A DNA stretch of 64,000 nt, taken from Bombus terrestris. Its lineage: Eukaryota > Arthropoda > Insecta > Hymenoptera > Apidae. A program made the translations under genes and the position numbers. The stretch covers positions 1,736,001 through 1,800,000 of the forward strand of contig NC_063269.1 of assembly GCF_910591885.1 (NCBI RefSeq), written 5' to 3'. Shown piece by piece: positions 11,069 through 22,456 of the stretch. A model generated the notes under the pieces. It made no database searches and had not been told where the DNA came from. It saw only the letters and a program-made list of their open reading frames with translations. Position 1 is the first letter of the stretch. The number at the start of each line of letters is the position of its first letter.

Positions 11069-12629
11069 CTAAGATTTCACATTTCGTGGTAAATAAACAT
11101 TCAATAAAATGTCACCGTTCTTATTGCATTAATAATGTGTTATGAATATCAAAAAATTGAAAATACATAAACGTCAACATGGATTTAGTCAACTTTAGCT
11201 AAGAAGCAAAATGTAGATGCGCATTAACCATTCATATGAAACGTTATTCATACCAAATTTTAAGTCAAAATGGAGAACACGTGTTGCATGACATCACGTG
11301 ACGTAATTTGTGACGTTTAGAAACAGTCGCTAGAGTTTTTCTGATTGGACAAAACAGATCGTTGGGACCAATGAAAATGTTCGTTTCTCCGCAATGGTCC
11401 GCGTAACGTGTTCAGCCATTTTGTTATTATTTTCGAAAATCTGTAGGTTGGATTTAAGGACAACGTAAGCTGCCATTTTACACATTACTCATTGAATGTG
11501 GGGGGAAAACGAAGAAATTCTGTATGAGATTTAAGAAACATAGTTACGACGAAGAACGGCCTCGGTGGGTATTGTACATTTATGAGTGGAGCTCTCTTCA
11601 CTGACGATCGTCGCAAACGGAGCAGAGGCAGGAGTGACGAGCGAGAGAACGTGCGAAAGATAGAGAGAGAAAGAGACGGTGAGGAACAGCGAGTCTGTGA
11701 AACGAGGAACAAAATTGGTCGCGCGCGGGAATCAGCGGTTGTGTGTTTGGCCTTTTTCTGATTGTGATTTACTGCGAGAGATTGTGATTACTCGTGTGAA
11801 ACGTGTGTTTTTTACCTACGAATTGAAAATCTATGTGTGGGAGTTGATACGGTATGTGCAAACGTCGTTTACGATAACTTTATTCGTTGAACAACGACGC
11901 AATGAGTAAAGTGCACCCGGATAACAAAAATCTACAAATTCCAATGATCTGTTATTAATATTTTACACCTCTATCACCATTTATTTCCGTTTGATTGAAT
12001 GTATTAAATGAAATACATTTTACACTAAATTTTCAAACATTACGCACAATAAATTTTCACATAACCTTATTTGCGATTGTCAAATGTAGGTTAGGTCGAG
12101 CGGTCGCAGTGCGGTGACCTCCCTCGCTACACGTTAACAATGATTTCCTTTTTATTATTGCTTCTGTTTAGTTTCATTATTTACATTACGTTCTATTCTT
12201 TCAATATACTTGACTTGTTTATAAATAGAAATAATTGGTTTTCACATAGAAGCAAAACAATAGTACTTTATAATACAATCTTCTATAGGATTCTAATACT
12301 TCTGCCTGTAAAATTCTAACAACATATGACAAGCACTTTGCTAAAAATAATGAAATATTAAAAAGAGAAACACACTGTCTTTTCATGTACATTGTTTATT
12401 AACAGTAAACGTTAATATTGTATATGTTGTTAAGTATACTTTTAAACTTAATACTAAAATTATTTTTTCACTTTTTACTAAGTTATGCTTTTTTAACTAT
12501 TCATTAATTTGTGGAATAAGATAGCCCCTTTTTGGAAACATGATGTCTTGTAATATTTGTGTTTTATTGATGCAGTATATATCTAGTTTTAATGAGTCAA
12601 ATAAATATATCAAATTTAATTATTTTCAG
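11069..12629. promoter_or_regulatory. Shared divergent upstream region of RAB3GAP2 and XPO1
   Basis: About 1.6 kb separates the two divergent genes. The part at 11270-11480 is rich in promoter-type sites: CACGTG at 11278-11283, the palindrome TCACGTGA at 11294-11301, CRE-like TGACGTAA at 11299-11306 and TGACGTTT at 11311-11318, CCAAT boxes at 11344-11348 (minus) and 11368-11372 (plus), and YY1-like GCCATTTT at 11415-11422 and 11472-11479. A candidate XPO1 5' UTR donor (GGTATGT) is at 11852. The UTR acceptor TTTTCAG ends at 12629. The stretch 11900-12600 is AT-rich and I see no gene in it. Confidence 0.55.
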
Positions 12630-12666
12630 ATAGAGTGTATGAAAATTGGATAATTTACAATAAATA

Positions 12667-15600
12667 ATGGCAACGTTAGCAGAACAAGCATCTAAGCTTT
12701 TAGATTTCAATCAAAAGCTAGATATAACACTTCTTGATAACATAGTAGGTTGTATGTACACTGGGATAGGTGAGCAACAGAGAGTTGCACAAGAAGTATT
12801 AACTACACTTAAAGAACATCCAAATGCATGGACCCGTGTAGATACTATTCTAGAATATTCACAGGCAAGGATTTCTTTAATTAAAGCTAATATTTCTTAA
12901 AAATGTGTAGAGAGTTATTTAATTTATGTATAATTATATGTGTACAGAACCAACAAACAAAGTATTATGCTCTACAAATATTGGAACAAGTTATAAAGAC
13001 ACGATGGAAAGTATTACCACGAAATCAATGCGAGGGCATAAAAAAATATATTGTAGGTCTTATCATAAAGACAAGCAGTGATCCAGAAACAATGGAGGCT
13101 TCAAAAGTTTATCTTAATAAACTTAATATGATTTTAGTTCAGGTAAGTAATTAAAGTTACAAGAATATAGAAACTATTTAAATTTCATTTTAATAAACCA
13201 CATCTATTACAGGTTTTAAAACGTGAATGGCCAAAAAATTGGGAATCCTTCATTGGTGACATTGTTGGAGCAAGTAAAACAAACGAAAGCCTTTGTCAAA
13301 ACAATATGGCAATTTTAAAATTATTATCGGAAGAAGTATTTGACTTTTCTAGTGGACAAATGACACAAACAAAAGCGAAACATTTGAAAGATACAATGTG
13401 TAGTGAATTCTCACATATTTTTCATTTGTGCCAGTTCGTATTGGATAATTCGCAGAATGTCCAATTGGTGGCAGTTACATTAGAAACTCTTTTAAGGTTT
13501 TTAAATTGGATTCCTTTGGGATATATTTTTGAAACAAAATTAATCAGTACTTTAGTATTCAAGGTAAATATAGCATATTTTTTATTAATTTTTGTTATAT
13601 AACATTATAGTATTTTTATTATTTTCTTTACAGTTCTTAAATGTACCAATATTCAGAAATATTACACTGAAATGCTTGACGGAAATCGCTGGTGTTACAG
13701 TAACAACTTATGACGATGTATTTGTAATGTTATTTGTTAATGTAATGCGACAGTTAGAACAGATTCTACCCCTTGATACAAATATACGCGAAGCATATGC
13801 AGCTGGTGGAGATCAAGAGCAAAATTTCATTCAGAATTTAGCCATATTCCTTTGCACATACCTAAAAGAACATGGGCAATTTATAGAAAAAAAGCAATTA
13901 AATGAATTGCTACTCAAAGCATTGCACTACCTTGTTTTAATTTCTGAGGTTGAAGAAGTTGAAATATTTAAAATATGCTTGGAATATTGGAATGCGCTAG
14001 CAATGGATTTATATAGAGCAAATCCTTTTGCCCCCCCAACGCCGTTATTTATGGTTAAAAATATGACTCTCCCGTCTAGGAGATTATTCTATTGCCCGGT
14101 TTTAACTAAAGTACGATATATCATGATCAGCAGAATGGCTAAACCAGAAGAAGTTCTTGTTGTAGAAAATGAGAATGGGGAAGTTGTTAGAGAATTTATG
14201 AAAGACACTGATTCTATTAATTTATATAAAAATATGAGAGAAACTCTTGTATATCTTACTCATCTTGACTATATGGATACTGAAAGAATAATGACAGAGA
14301 AGCTACAAAACCAAGTAAATGGAACAGAATGGTCTTGGAAAAATCTCAATGCGGTAAACATATGCTTAAGATGTTATTATAGTATTCATAATAAAAAATA
14401 CCAATGTATACTAACAGTTTCAATTTTTTTATTAGTTATGCTGGGCAATAGGCAGCATTTCTGGTGCAATGCACGAAGAAGATGAAAAGCGATTTTTGGT
14501 AACTGTTATCAAAGATCTTCTTGGTCTTTGTGAGCAGAAGAAAGGAAAAGATAATAAAGCTATTATTGCTAGTAATATTATGTATGTAGTTGGGCAATAT
14601 CCAAGATTTCTCAGAGCGCATTGGAAATTTTTAAAGACTGTTGTAAATAAATTATTTGAATTTATGCATGGTAAGGATACTACATCGTATAACGATTCCA
14701 CAACATTATAGATTCAATGCGAAAATATATTAAGTAATTTAAATATTCTTACAGAAACTCATGATGGTGTACAAGATATGGCCTGTGATACATTTATAAA
14801 AATAGCATTGAAATGTAGGCGACATTTTGTTACACCACAAACAGGAGAATTGGTACCATTTATTGAAGAAATCCTTTCTACTATTAGTAGTATCATTTGT
14901 GATCTTCAAACACAGCAGGTAAAATCACTGAAAACATACGAAGTAGTTATGTTATATATGTTACATGCAAAAAATTTTAATATATTTATTGATGATACAT
15001 GTATTGAATACAACTTTCTTTTTATTTATATGTTCATGCTATAATATAGGTACATACATTTTATGAAGCAGTTGGGTATATGATATTTGCACAGACAGAC
15101 ACAGTAATGCAAGAAGAATTAATAGAACGATATATGCTTTTACCAAATCAAGTGTGGGATGACATAATAAGTCAAGCATCTAAAGTAAATATTAAAAAAT
15201 CAGAAACACTTTATAACTTAATGTTCTTCTAATTAATTCTTGTTTAATTTAATAAAAATATTTTATTTCAGAATGTAGACGTATTAAAAGATCAAGAAGC
15301 TATCAAACAACTTACTAGTATTTTGAAAACAAATGTAAGGGCTTGTAAAGCACTTGGTCATCCATACGTGATACAGTTAGGAAGAATATATTTAGATATG
15401 TTGAACGTTTATAAGGTATATTAATACTGTTTAATAATTTATTGAACATTTAAATATATATATATTAGCGGTTAACCATCTTTTTCAGGTTATGAGTGAG
15501 AATATAAGTGCTGCAATAGCTTTGAATGGTGAGGTAGTAATGGAGCAATCTTTAATTAAAAGTATGAGAGTAGTGAAAAAGGAAACATTAAAATTGATCT

Positions 15601-16895
15601 CAGAATGGGTCAGCAGAACAACTGATCGTCAAATGGTAGAATTTTATTAATTTAATGGTTATATCTTCTAACGATTGTTAGTATTATCAAAACAATTTAA
15701 TTTATTGTATATATCATGATCAGGTCTTAGATAGCTTTTTACCACCTTTATTGGATGCTGTCTTATTGGATTATCAAAAAACAAATGTTCATTGTGCTCG
15801 AGAACCAGAGGTGCTAAGTGCTATAGCCACTATCGTAAATAAATTGGAATGTTACATTACCAGTGAAATACCCAAAATATTTGATGCTGTGTTTGAATGT
15901 ACTTTAGAAATGATAAATAAGGATTTTGAAGAATTTCCGGAACATAGAACAAATTTCTTTTTACTTTTACAGGTAACTATATGTAATATTCATTACTTAC
16001 GAATCGTTTTATGTAATTTAGATATTACAGTTTGAACATTTTTATATTTTAGGAAGTGAATGTTTCTTGTTTCTCTGCATTTCTTATAATTCCACCAGCA
16101 CAATTCAAGCTTGTACTTGATTCTATAATCTGGGCTTTCAAGCATACAATGAGGAATGTTGCAGATATAGGGTTACAAATATTGTATCAACTTTTGCAAA
16201 ATATCGAAATTTCTGCTCCTGATGCTCAAAACTTCTATCAGACATACTTTACAGATATCCTGCAACATATATTCAGTGTAGTTACAGATTCATCACACAT
16301 AGCAGGTATGTACATACAAATAATACCAATATGATCATTAAAGTTTATTTTGATATAATTAATTTCATTTTTATTATAATCATTTAGGCCTTAATATGCA
16401 TGCTACAATTCTGGCATACATGTTTTCATTGGTTGAACTTGGGCGAATCAAAGTTCCATTGGGACCTGTACCAGATAATACATTGTATGTACAAGAGTTC
16501 GTTGCAAGATTGCTTAAAACAGCATTTCCACATTTAACTGATAATCAGATTAAAATAACTGTACAAGGTTTATTTAATCTTAATCAAGATATCCCTGCAT
16601 TCAAAGAGCATCTTAGAGATTTTCTCGTTGAAATTAGAGTGAGTGTTGCTATTTTATGCATGATATTTCCTGTTTATGATTCCTTGTTTATAGTCATACA
16701 ATAATTGAGTACAAATATATAATTAGATAAATAAATTACTTTCTAAAGGAATACACCGGCGAAGACGACTCAGATCTGTATCTCGAAGAGAGAGAAACTG
16801 CATTACGGTTGGCACAAGAAGAGAAAAGGTTACAGCAAATGGCAGTACCAGGAATACTTAATCCTCACGAAATACCAGAAGAGATGCAGGACTGA
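12667..16895 (+). CDS. XPO1: Exportin-1 (CRM1), nuclear export receptor
   Basis: Thirteen coding exons join in frame: 12667-12864, 12948-13142, 13213-13563, 13634-14353, 14436-14670, 14755-14918, 15050-15184, 15272-15415, 15489-15635, 15724-15972, 16053-16305, 16388-16638, 16749-16895. They give 1062 aa (human 1071). Exportin-1 is a HEAT-repeat karyopherin that carries leucine-rich-NES cargo, snRNA and ribosomal subunits out of the nucleus with RanGTP. Landmarks are the CRIME domain (TRWKVLPRNQCEGIKKY), the strongly conserved RMAKPEEVLVVEN stretch, the NES-groove region LGLCEQKKGKDNKAI and the C-terminal PGILNPHEIPEEMQD. Cys520 corresponds to human Cys528, the leptomycin B target. Intron 1 has a GC donor (CAG|GCAAGG). 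The ATG sits in an exon whose acceptor ends at 12629, so a 5' UTR exon lies upstream. The gene is divergent from RAB3GAP2. Confidence 0.98.
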
Positions 16896-17182
16896 ATTAC
16901 CAGTCATCTTTGTTAACTGCTTTCTGTACATCTCACTACGAAACATTCTGTTACACAGACTATTCTATCCTTTGATCTGCGATGTTTCCCACATGTACCA
17001 CAGCTGCCATCAAGATGGATATACATTATATACTTTTTAAAGCCAAGTTTACAATATAACATTGTTGTAAAGGAGGTAAGCCCGAAACGCGCTGATTGTC
17101 TGTTATACAATTTTAAAAGAATAGGAACTTCTGTTATGAGTAACAGGTGAATGCATGCTGAGCAATACTATTTTATGTAGCA

Positions 17183-17188
17183 AATAAA
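17183..17188 (+). promoter_or_regulatory. Polyadenylation signal AATAAA, XPO1
   Basis: First canonical hexamer after the XPO1 stop, about 290 bp downstream. Later AATAAA copies could support longer 3' UTR forms. Confidence 0.5.
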
Positions 17189-17857
17189 AGAACATTTATA
17201 CATTGATATTTAGTGGTCTTAACGAATATTTCTTTAATAAAGATGTTTCTCAAAAATGTTATTTGGTACTGATACAGTAATAATGTGTATGCTAAAATTT
17301 TGATTTACATTAAAATACGTCCTATATAAAGGAATTAAAAAATTATTCCTTTATATGTTTTTTTATCGATATCATTACATATATTTCATTGTTAACTATT
17401 AAATAACATTTAATAAAATTAAATAATCTTGTTACAATAATAAGGAGCAACCATGCGATTTGATATCGGTGAGTGTGCTACATTCTAAGGTATACATGTA
17501 AGCAAAATCATTTTCTAAACTAAATTGAATTTGAGATATGATGTTTAATTCATATTATACATAAAATAGTATTGTTTAAGCAAATTTAGAGGATGTTACA
17601 CGTATATGTGTGTGTTTGCATAAAGTTGTATGATAATGCTATTAATATTACCATATATAGATATATAGGTACATAGTATATAAATATATATGATCTGCAA
17701 ATCATACAGAGAAATTTTGTAAATTAAAAGCTACATGTCGTATATAGCATTTGTTTAAATTTCACTTTTCTGATATTCCCTACTCTTCAACGATAAATAT
17801 GTTCTTGATGAACTAATTAATTTTTGTTGTATCTAACTATGATAAGTAAATGAAAAA

Positions 17858-17910
17858 TATACGTATATGTATATATATATATGTATGTATATACACATAT
17901 GTGTATATTT
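17858..17910. repeat. TA/TG-rich microsatellite
   Basis: Imperfect alternation of TATA, TATG and CACA dinucleotides in the XPO1 3' flank. Confidence 0.6.
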
Positions 17911-17945
17911 AAAAATTTTCTCTCAGTGCATAAATACTTGTTTCC

Positions 17946-17970
17946 TTTTTTTTTTTTTTTTTTTTTTTTT
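17946..17970 (+). repeat. Poly-T tract
   Basis: Run of 25 T preceded by a CC interruption, in the XPO1 3' flank. No retroelement body is visible beside it. Confidence 0.75.
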
Positions 17971-20801
17971 CTAGTACTTTAGCAATGAAAATAGTTTATA
18001 GGTAGTTTAAATAACATTGTCTGGGGGAAAGGTTTCTAACATTTATTTTTTGTTTATACAAAATTTTACTTATGGGTCTACTTCTATTTCATGGCTGTTA
18101 CATTAACAAATTTTTAAATGCAACTTATTTAAAAAGATGTTAACTACTGATAGTATTATATAAAATTGAAAACATTACATTTTTGTTCAGACCTAAATAA
18201 CGAATAATATAAAATATTTTTCTTATACATATAATATTGCACCAAGAAAAGTTCTTGAAATGAATTATTAACTTACAAATATAACTGACTGTTACCATAT
18301 CGTAGTAGTGAACGATTGGGATAAATGATCATTTTTAAATTTATTAAAAGATCGAATAAAATTCTCGAGGAAAAAAGAGAGAAATTTTCGTATCGTACGC
18401 GTACACGCGTTCGAGCTTGCCTCCACCACAATCAATGCTACAGGTGCTTGGTCTTACAAATCATAAATAATCATAATGCATGGTAACAACTTAATAATGT
18501 AAAAATTGGTACATGACCTATAGAAACTGTGAAGGTAGACAAAGATTCTAAATAAATTTCGTAAAAAAAAATACAAAAAAAGAAAAAACCGTTTATGTGA
18601 AAATATGATACAAAAGAGAATGTAAAACGTTTGATTCTGTTCGCGAATTAAGAATTATTTCTTATGATATACGATTTAAAATTTTTATTACAAAATTGTT
18701 TTTGTCGGGGATAACACGATCACTATGAATATATTTACTGCTCATGCCGCACTTTTCTCTGAAATGAACGAGGAAATGATAAAAGAGCGTCATGGCAAGA
18801 ATATAATAAGTACATATACCGTTACTGCATTTGAATAAAAACGTAAACGATTTGTATCATATGAATGAATCGAACGGTAGCTCTACTTGGAACCCTGAAG
18901 CCATTACATTTGATACTATGCGACTCGGGTCTCAAGATAAGCCACTATTACTCCAGCAGAAGGATCGGGAAAAGAAAATCAATGCCACTTGATGTCATTC
19001 TTTATTAGTAGGCTGTATTTATTTGCAACCGGTATTGCAAGGAAACAAACAAAAAAAATTTAATGGCATTTTCAAACAATTTGTGATATACCTTTGTAAA
19101 GATTTATCACAAAAGAAATTATTTGTATGGATAGATGTAATAAGTTACAGATTGTATTTAGTCATACATAGTTGTATGTGATAAGATTACGTGTAATGAG
19201 GAAAGTGCTTAAAAGTCGTAAGATATCAAAGTAATAATGGTATCTAAAATAAAGCTGCAACTCAATGTTTTATAAACTGTTCGTTTGTTATACGAGAATC
19301 CTAAATTTAACAAGTTTTTACAGTATAAGTAATTTTGGACGTAAATAAGTACAGCTAAGGTTCAAAAAATGATATATCTTTTCTGTTATATATCAATATT
19401 CGGTCGATTAAGAAAGGTAATTTCAGACAAGAGTAAGGAAAAAGAACAATTCGCTATCTTTCTAAATTAGTCACAATAAGATTGAGAATTCGTAAATAAT
19501 GTTTGAAGGATGAATTAGACAATTGTAAGAACTATATAGTATGAAGTTTTATTGTGTGTGCTATACAAATCTATCATTCAGAGTTTTAAATATAAGAATT
19601 CTGTAATAAGGGTTTTTTAAGTGCTCGAAGTGTTTAAGAAGATATGTTTCTTTTTGTGTTGATACACCACAAATAGAAGTAATTTAAAAAAAAAAAACTT
19701 ATGTTTATCATTACAGTATAGAGATAACACAATTTTATATCAGAAAGTAATTGATTGCAAGACAAGTCTCTTGTTCTCCCTCTAGAATTTCATTTGACTT
19801 GAAGAGGAATTAGAAAATAAATTTTGTAAGCTGTTGTACGATGACATTAATCTTATAAGTTGTCAAGGATCATGTGACATAGTTGTGAGTACTGAGTACG
19901 TAATTACGGAATGGTCCATCACGCGTGTTTGAATGAATGGATGCATAAGTTAAGAGTTCTATCAGTTATTCATTATAACGACAAAAATATGTAAAGAGTT
20001 TAATAATACTTACTAATAAAATAAAGAATGCCACTATAACGATGCTTAATATTTCCGGTAGGATTATGATGTATGAATAGCTAAAATTTTTTTCTCTAAT
20101 ATTGATTTTCAATATTGATCTTTTACTTTTTAAAGATATAAAATAACAACCGTTATTTAGTCGAAGGCGTATAGGAAAATGTTACGACTGAATTTATAAA
20201 AATTAGACAGTCTGGGTATTTTGCTTTTTATAGTAATATAGTTTTATAGAAATAGTATTTAATAGTTAAGCAGTAACCAGTTAAAATAATTTCATAACAG
20301 TTACTGATTATAAAATTCAAATTTTGTTTTAAGATATAAATTTGGAACAGGTGTTATCGAAAATGTTAAAATATTTAACAATTAGCAAATGACTATATGA
20401 ATCTCAATAATTTCAAATTTCATTTTTAGTATCTGTAGCATTCAAAATTAAAGTTGTATATTATTTTACTTAAAATACATCGAACCTAATGTAAGCGCCA
20501 TCTCTGTCAGAGGAAATGAACCTGTTTATCTCATTGCTCTATTGGTAATTTTGAAGAGCTTATCAATTCTTACGACTCGATAACGTTGAAAACAATTAAA
20601 TTCAGTTGAATTAATTGTTCTTGTTAAATATTCAATTAGTGTCTAAATATGAATAAATGTTTTTCTAAAATAATTTCGGTTTTAAACTTGTTGAAACGAG
20701 CTACAGAGTGCGAGGAGTAGCATAGCATGTACTACTCTGATAGGGAGAGTTTGTCAATTGTTTGATTTTGTTTCGGATTGCGAGTATATACATAAACAAA
20801 A

Positions 20802-21898
20802 ATGATTCTGTCCACTTTGCAATTTGCAGTAGGATCCTTAACAAGAAGTACGATATTGTCTAATGGGAAATTTATGGTATTACCGTATTTGAAATTCACT
20901 AATGTTCGAGATTTTCACATAACCTCAAATACTATGAGGGAATTTCGAATTGGAAATCAAAAAGTAAGAGCTAGTGGATCAGGGAAACGTGTAATTATGG
21001 AAGGAGAAACAACAACTGATATAGCTAGTATAAATGAATCGTAAATATTTAATTTCATACTGCACGAGCATCACATTTACATCATAGCTTTGTGTAATAT
21101 GTTGTATCTTCTTGTAGATAGCTACGCATATTAGTCTAATATAATGTTTACAAAATGTCTATTTCAGGAAATTATTTCCTAATGCTTCTACGCCGTATGA
21201 GCTCTTTGATGGTATAAAATACGATCACTTACATATTATTAATGTTAAGTCAACTCCTAACAACACAATAATGTCACTTACTGATCATAAAGGAAAGTTT
21301 TATTATAGAAATATTGTTTCATTGATATCATTTGTATAATTCTATCGTAATCAGTGATATTTTTATAGGAATGGGAAAGATGTTACATTCGGCTGGAATA
21401 GAAGGTTTTAAAAATACAAAGAAGGGTACTAACATTGCAGCGCAACAAGCTGCAATTACATTTGGAACAGTAAGAAAAATTTCTTGATATGTTTACTCAA
21501 ATTTTCGTAACTTTTTATGTTCTTTTAACGTGCTGTATATTTTCATAGCGTATTCTTAAAAGTGGTATCAAGATAGTCAGATTGAGAGTACAGGGAATTG
21601 GACCCGGCAGAATGGTAGGTGAAATGCATAAGTTAAATCTTTTTGTCAAAATATACAAAATATTTTAAAAAGGTAGGGTCAACCTTTAACAACGTATAGT
21701 ATCCTTCAAAAAAAGTAAAATGGCCTATCTCAAATTTTTTGAACATTTTGCGTGTATATTCTTTCAATGACTATTTTTACATCCATTCAGGGTGCTATAA
21801 AAGGTCTTCAGCTATCAAACCTACAAGTTGTTTCTATCACAGACGACACTAGAGTATCGTGGAACCCTCAAAGACCAAGGAAACAAAGAAGAATATAA
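20802..21898 (+). CDS. mRpS11: Mitochondrial small ribosomal subunit protein uS11m
   Basis: Five exons: 20802-21040, 21168-21292, 21369-21469, 21549-21614 and 21791-21898, giving 212 aa. The N-terminal 80 residues are basic and poorly conserved, as expected for a mitochondrial targeting sequence. The uS11 domain follows: NNTIMSLTD, then AGIEGFKNTKKGTNIAAQQAA, RVQGIGPGRM, the hallmark VVSITDDT and the C-terminal PRKQRRI. uS11m sits in the platform of the mitoribosomal small subunit and contacts 12S rRNA and mRNA. Three introns are GT-AG. The intron after exon 2 begins GAAAGT instead of GTAAGT, but only this junction keeps the frame and the expected 16-residue spacing between NNT and AGIEGF. 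A polyadenylation variant ATTAAA is at 21940. The ATG at 20802 is the only suitable start. Confidence 0.95.
21293..21368 (+). other. mRpS11: mRpS11 intron 2 with non-canonical GA-AG ends
   Basis: A 76-bp intron with donor GAAAGT and acceptor TTTTATAG. Apart from the A at +2 the donor matches GTAAGT. No alternative GT nearby preserves the reading frame. It is either a sequence error or variant, or a rare GA-AG splice site. Confidence 0.75.
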
Positions 21899-22456
21899 TT
21901 TGTGATATGTATTATGATGTATTCGATGGATCAATTCGTATTAAAATGTAAATTTTGTATATAATTACGTGTTAATTATATTATTAAATTACAATACTTT
22001 CGTGGCAGTTTGATTATAATATATAATATCTTATCTGATATAATTGCAATACAAGTATTGACTAGATAAAGAGACGAATTTCATAAATTATTTATGCTTA
22101 CAACAATGGCTTCGCTAAATTTAATTAATAACTTTATTCTATAAATCTATATAGTCTTGTTGCGATCAACGAAATTTGTATTACAAATCACGTCTTATAC
22201 TTTATATTAGTTTTCTACATCTATCTTTTAAAGTAAGTTTTTAATAATTTAAGAATCTCCATTAAGACTAATTCAAGCATCGGTTTCTAGCTTCGAAATT
22301 TCTTCAACGAAAAGAATACGTTACATATTTGACAAGATCGATCTTCTTATGCTACTTCGATCTTTCTCTTTAAATACACGAAGAGAAAATGCGTTTCGAA
22401 GTCTATACAGACCATTGCGCGGAAAGTGAAGCGAATGGAAAGCTTCGAGTTTCGTT
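21899..22456. other. Convergent intergenic region mRpS11 / serine protease
   Basis: 558 bp containing the 3' ends of both genes. A plus-strand ATTAAA at 21940-21945 could serve mRpS11. A minus-strand AATAAA (TTTATT at 22133-22138) could serve the protease. No other gene is seen. Confidence 0.55.

Larger units (their letters stand above)
16896..20801. other. XPO1 3' UTR and AT-rich flank, no gene seen
   Basis: 3.9 kb of strongly AT-rich sequence. The first part is XPO1 3' UTR, with a plausible AATAAA at 17183-17188 and several others further on. There are TA/TG-rich microsatellite stretches near 17640-17900 and a T run at 17946-17970. Many short AU-rich patches suggest a long alternative 3' UTR. 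I recognise no protein-coding exon or RNA gene. Confidence 0.6.
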
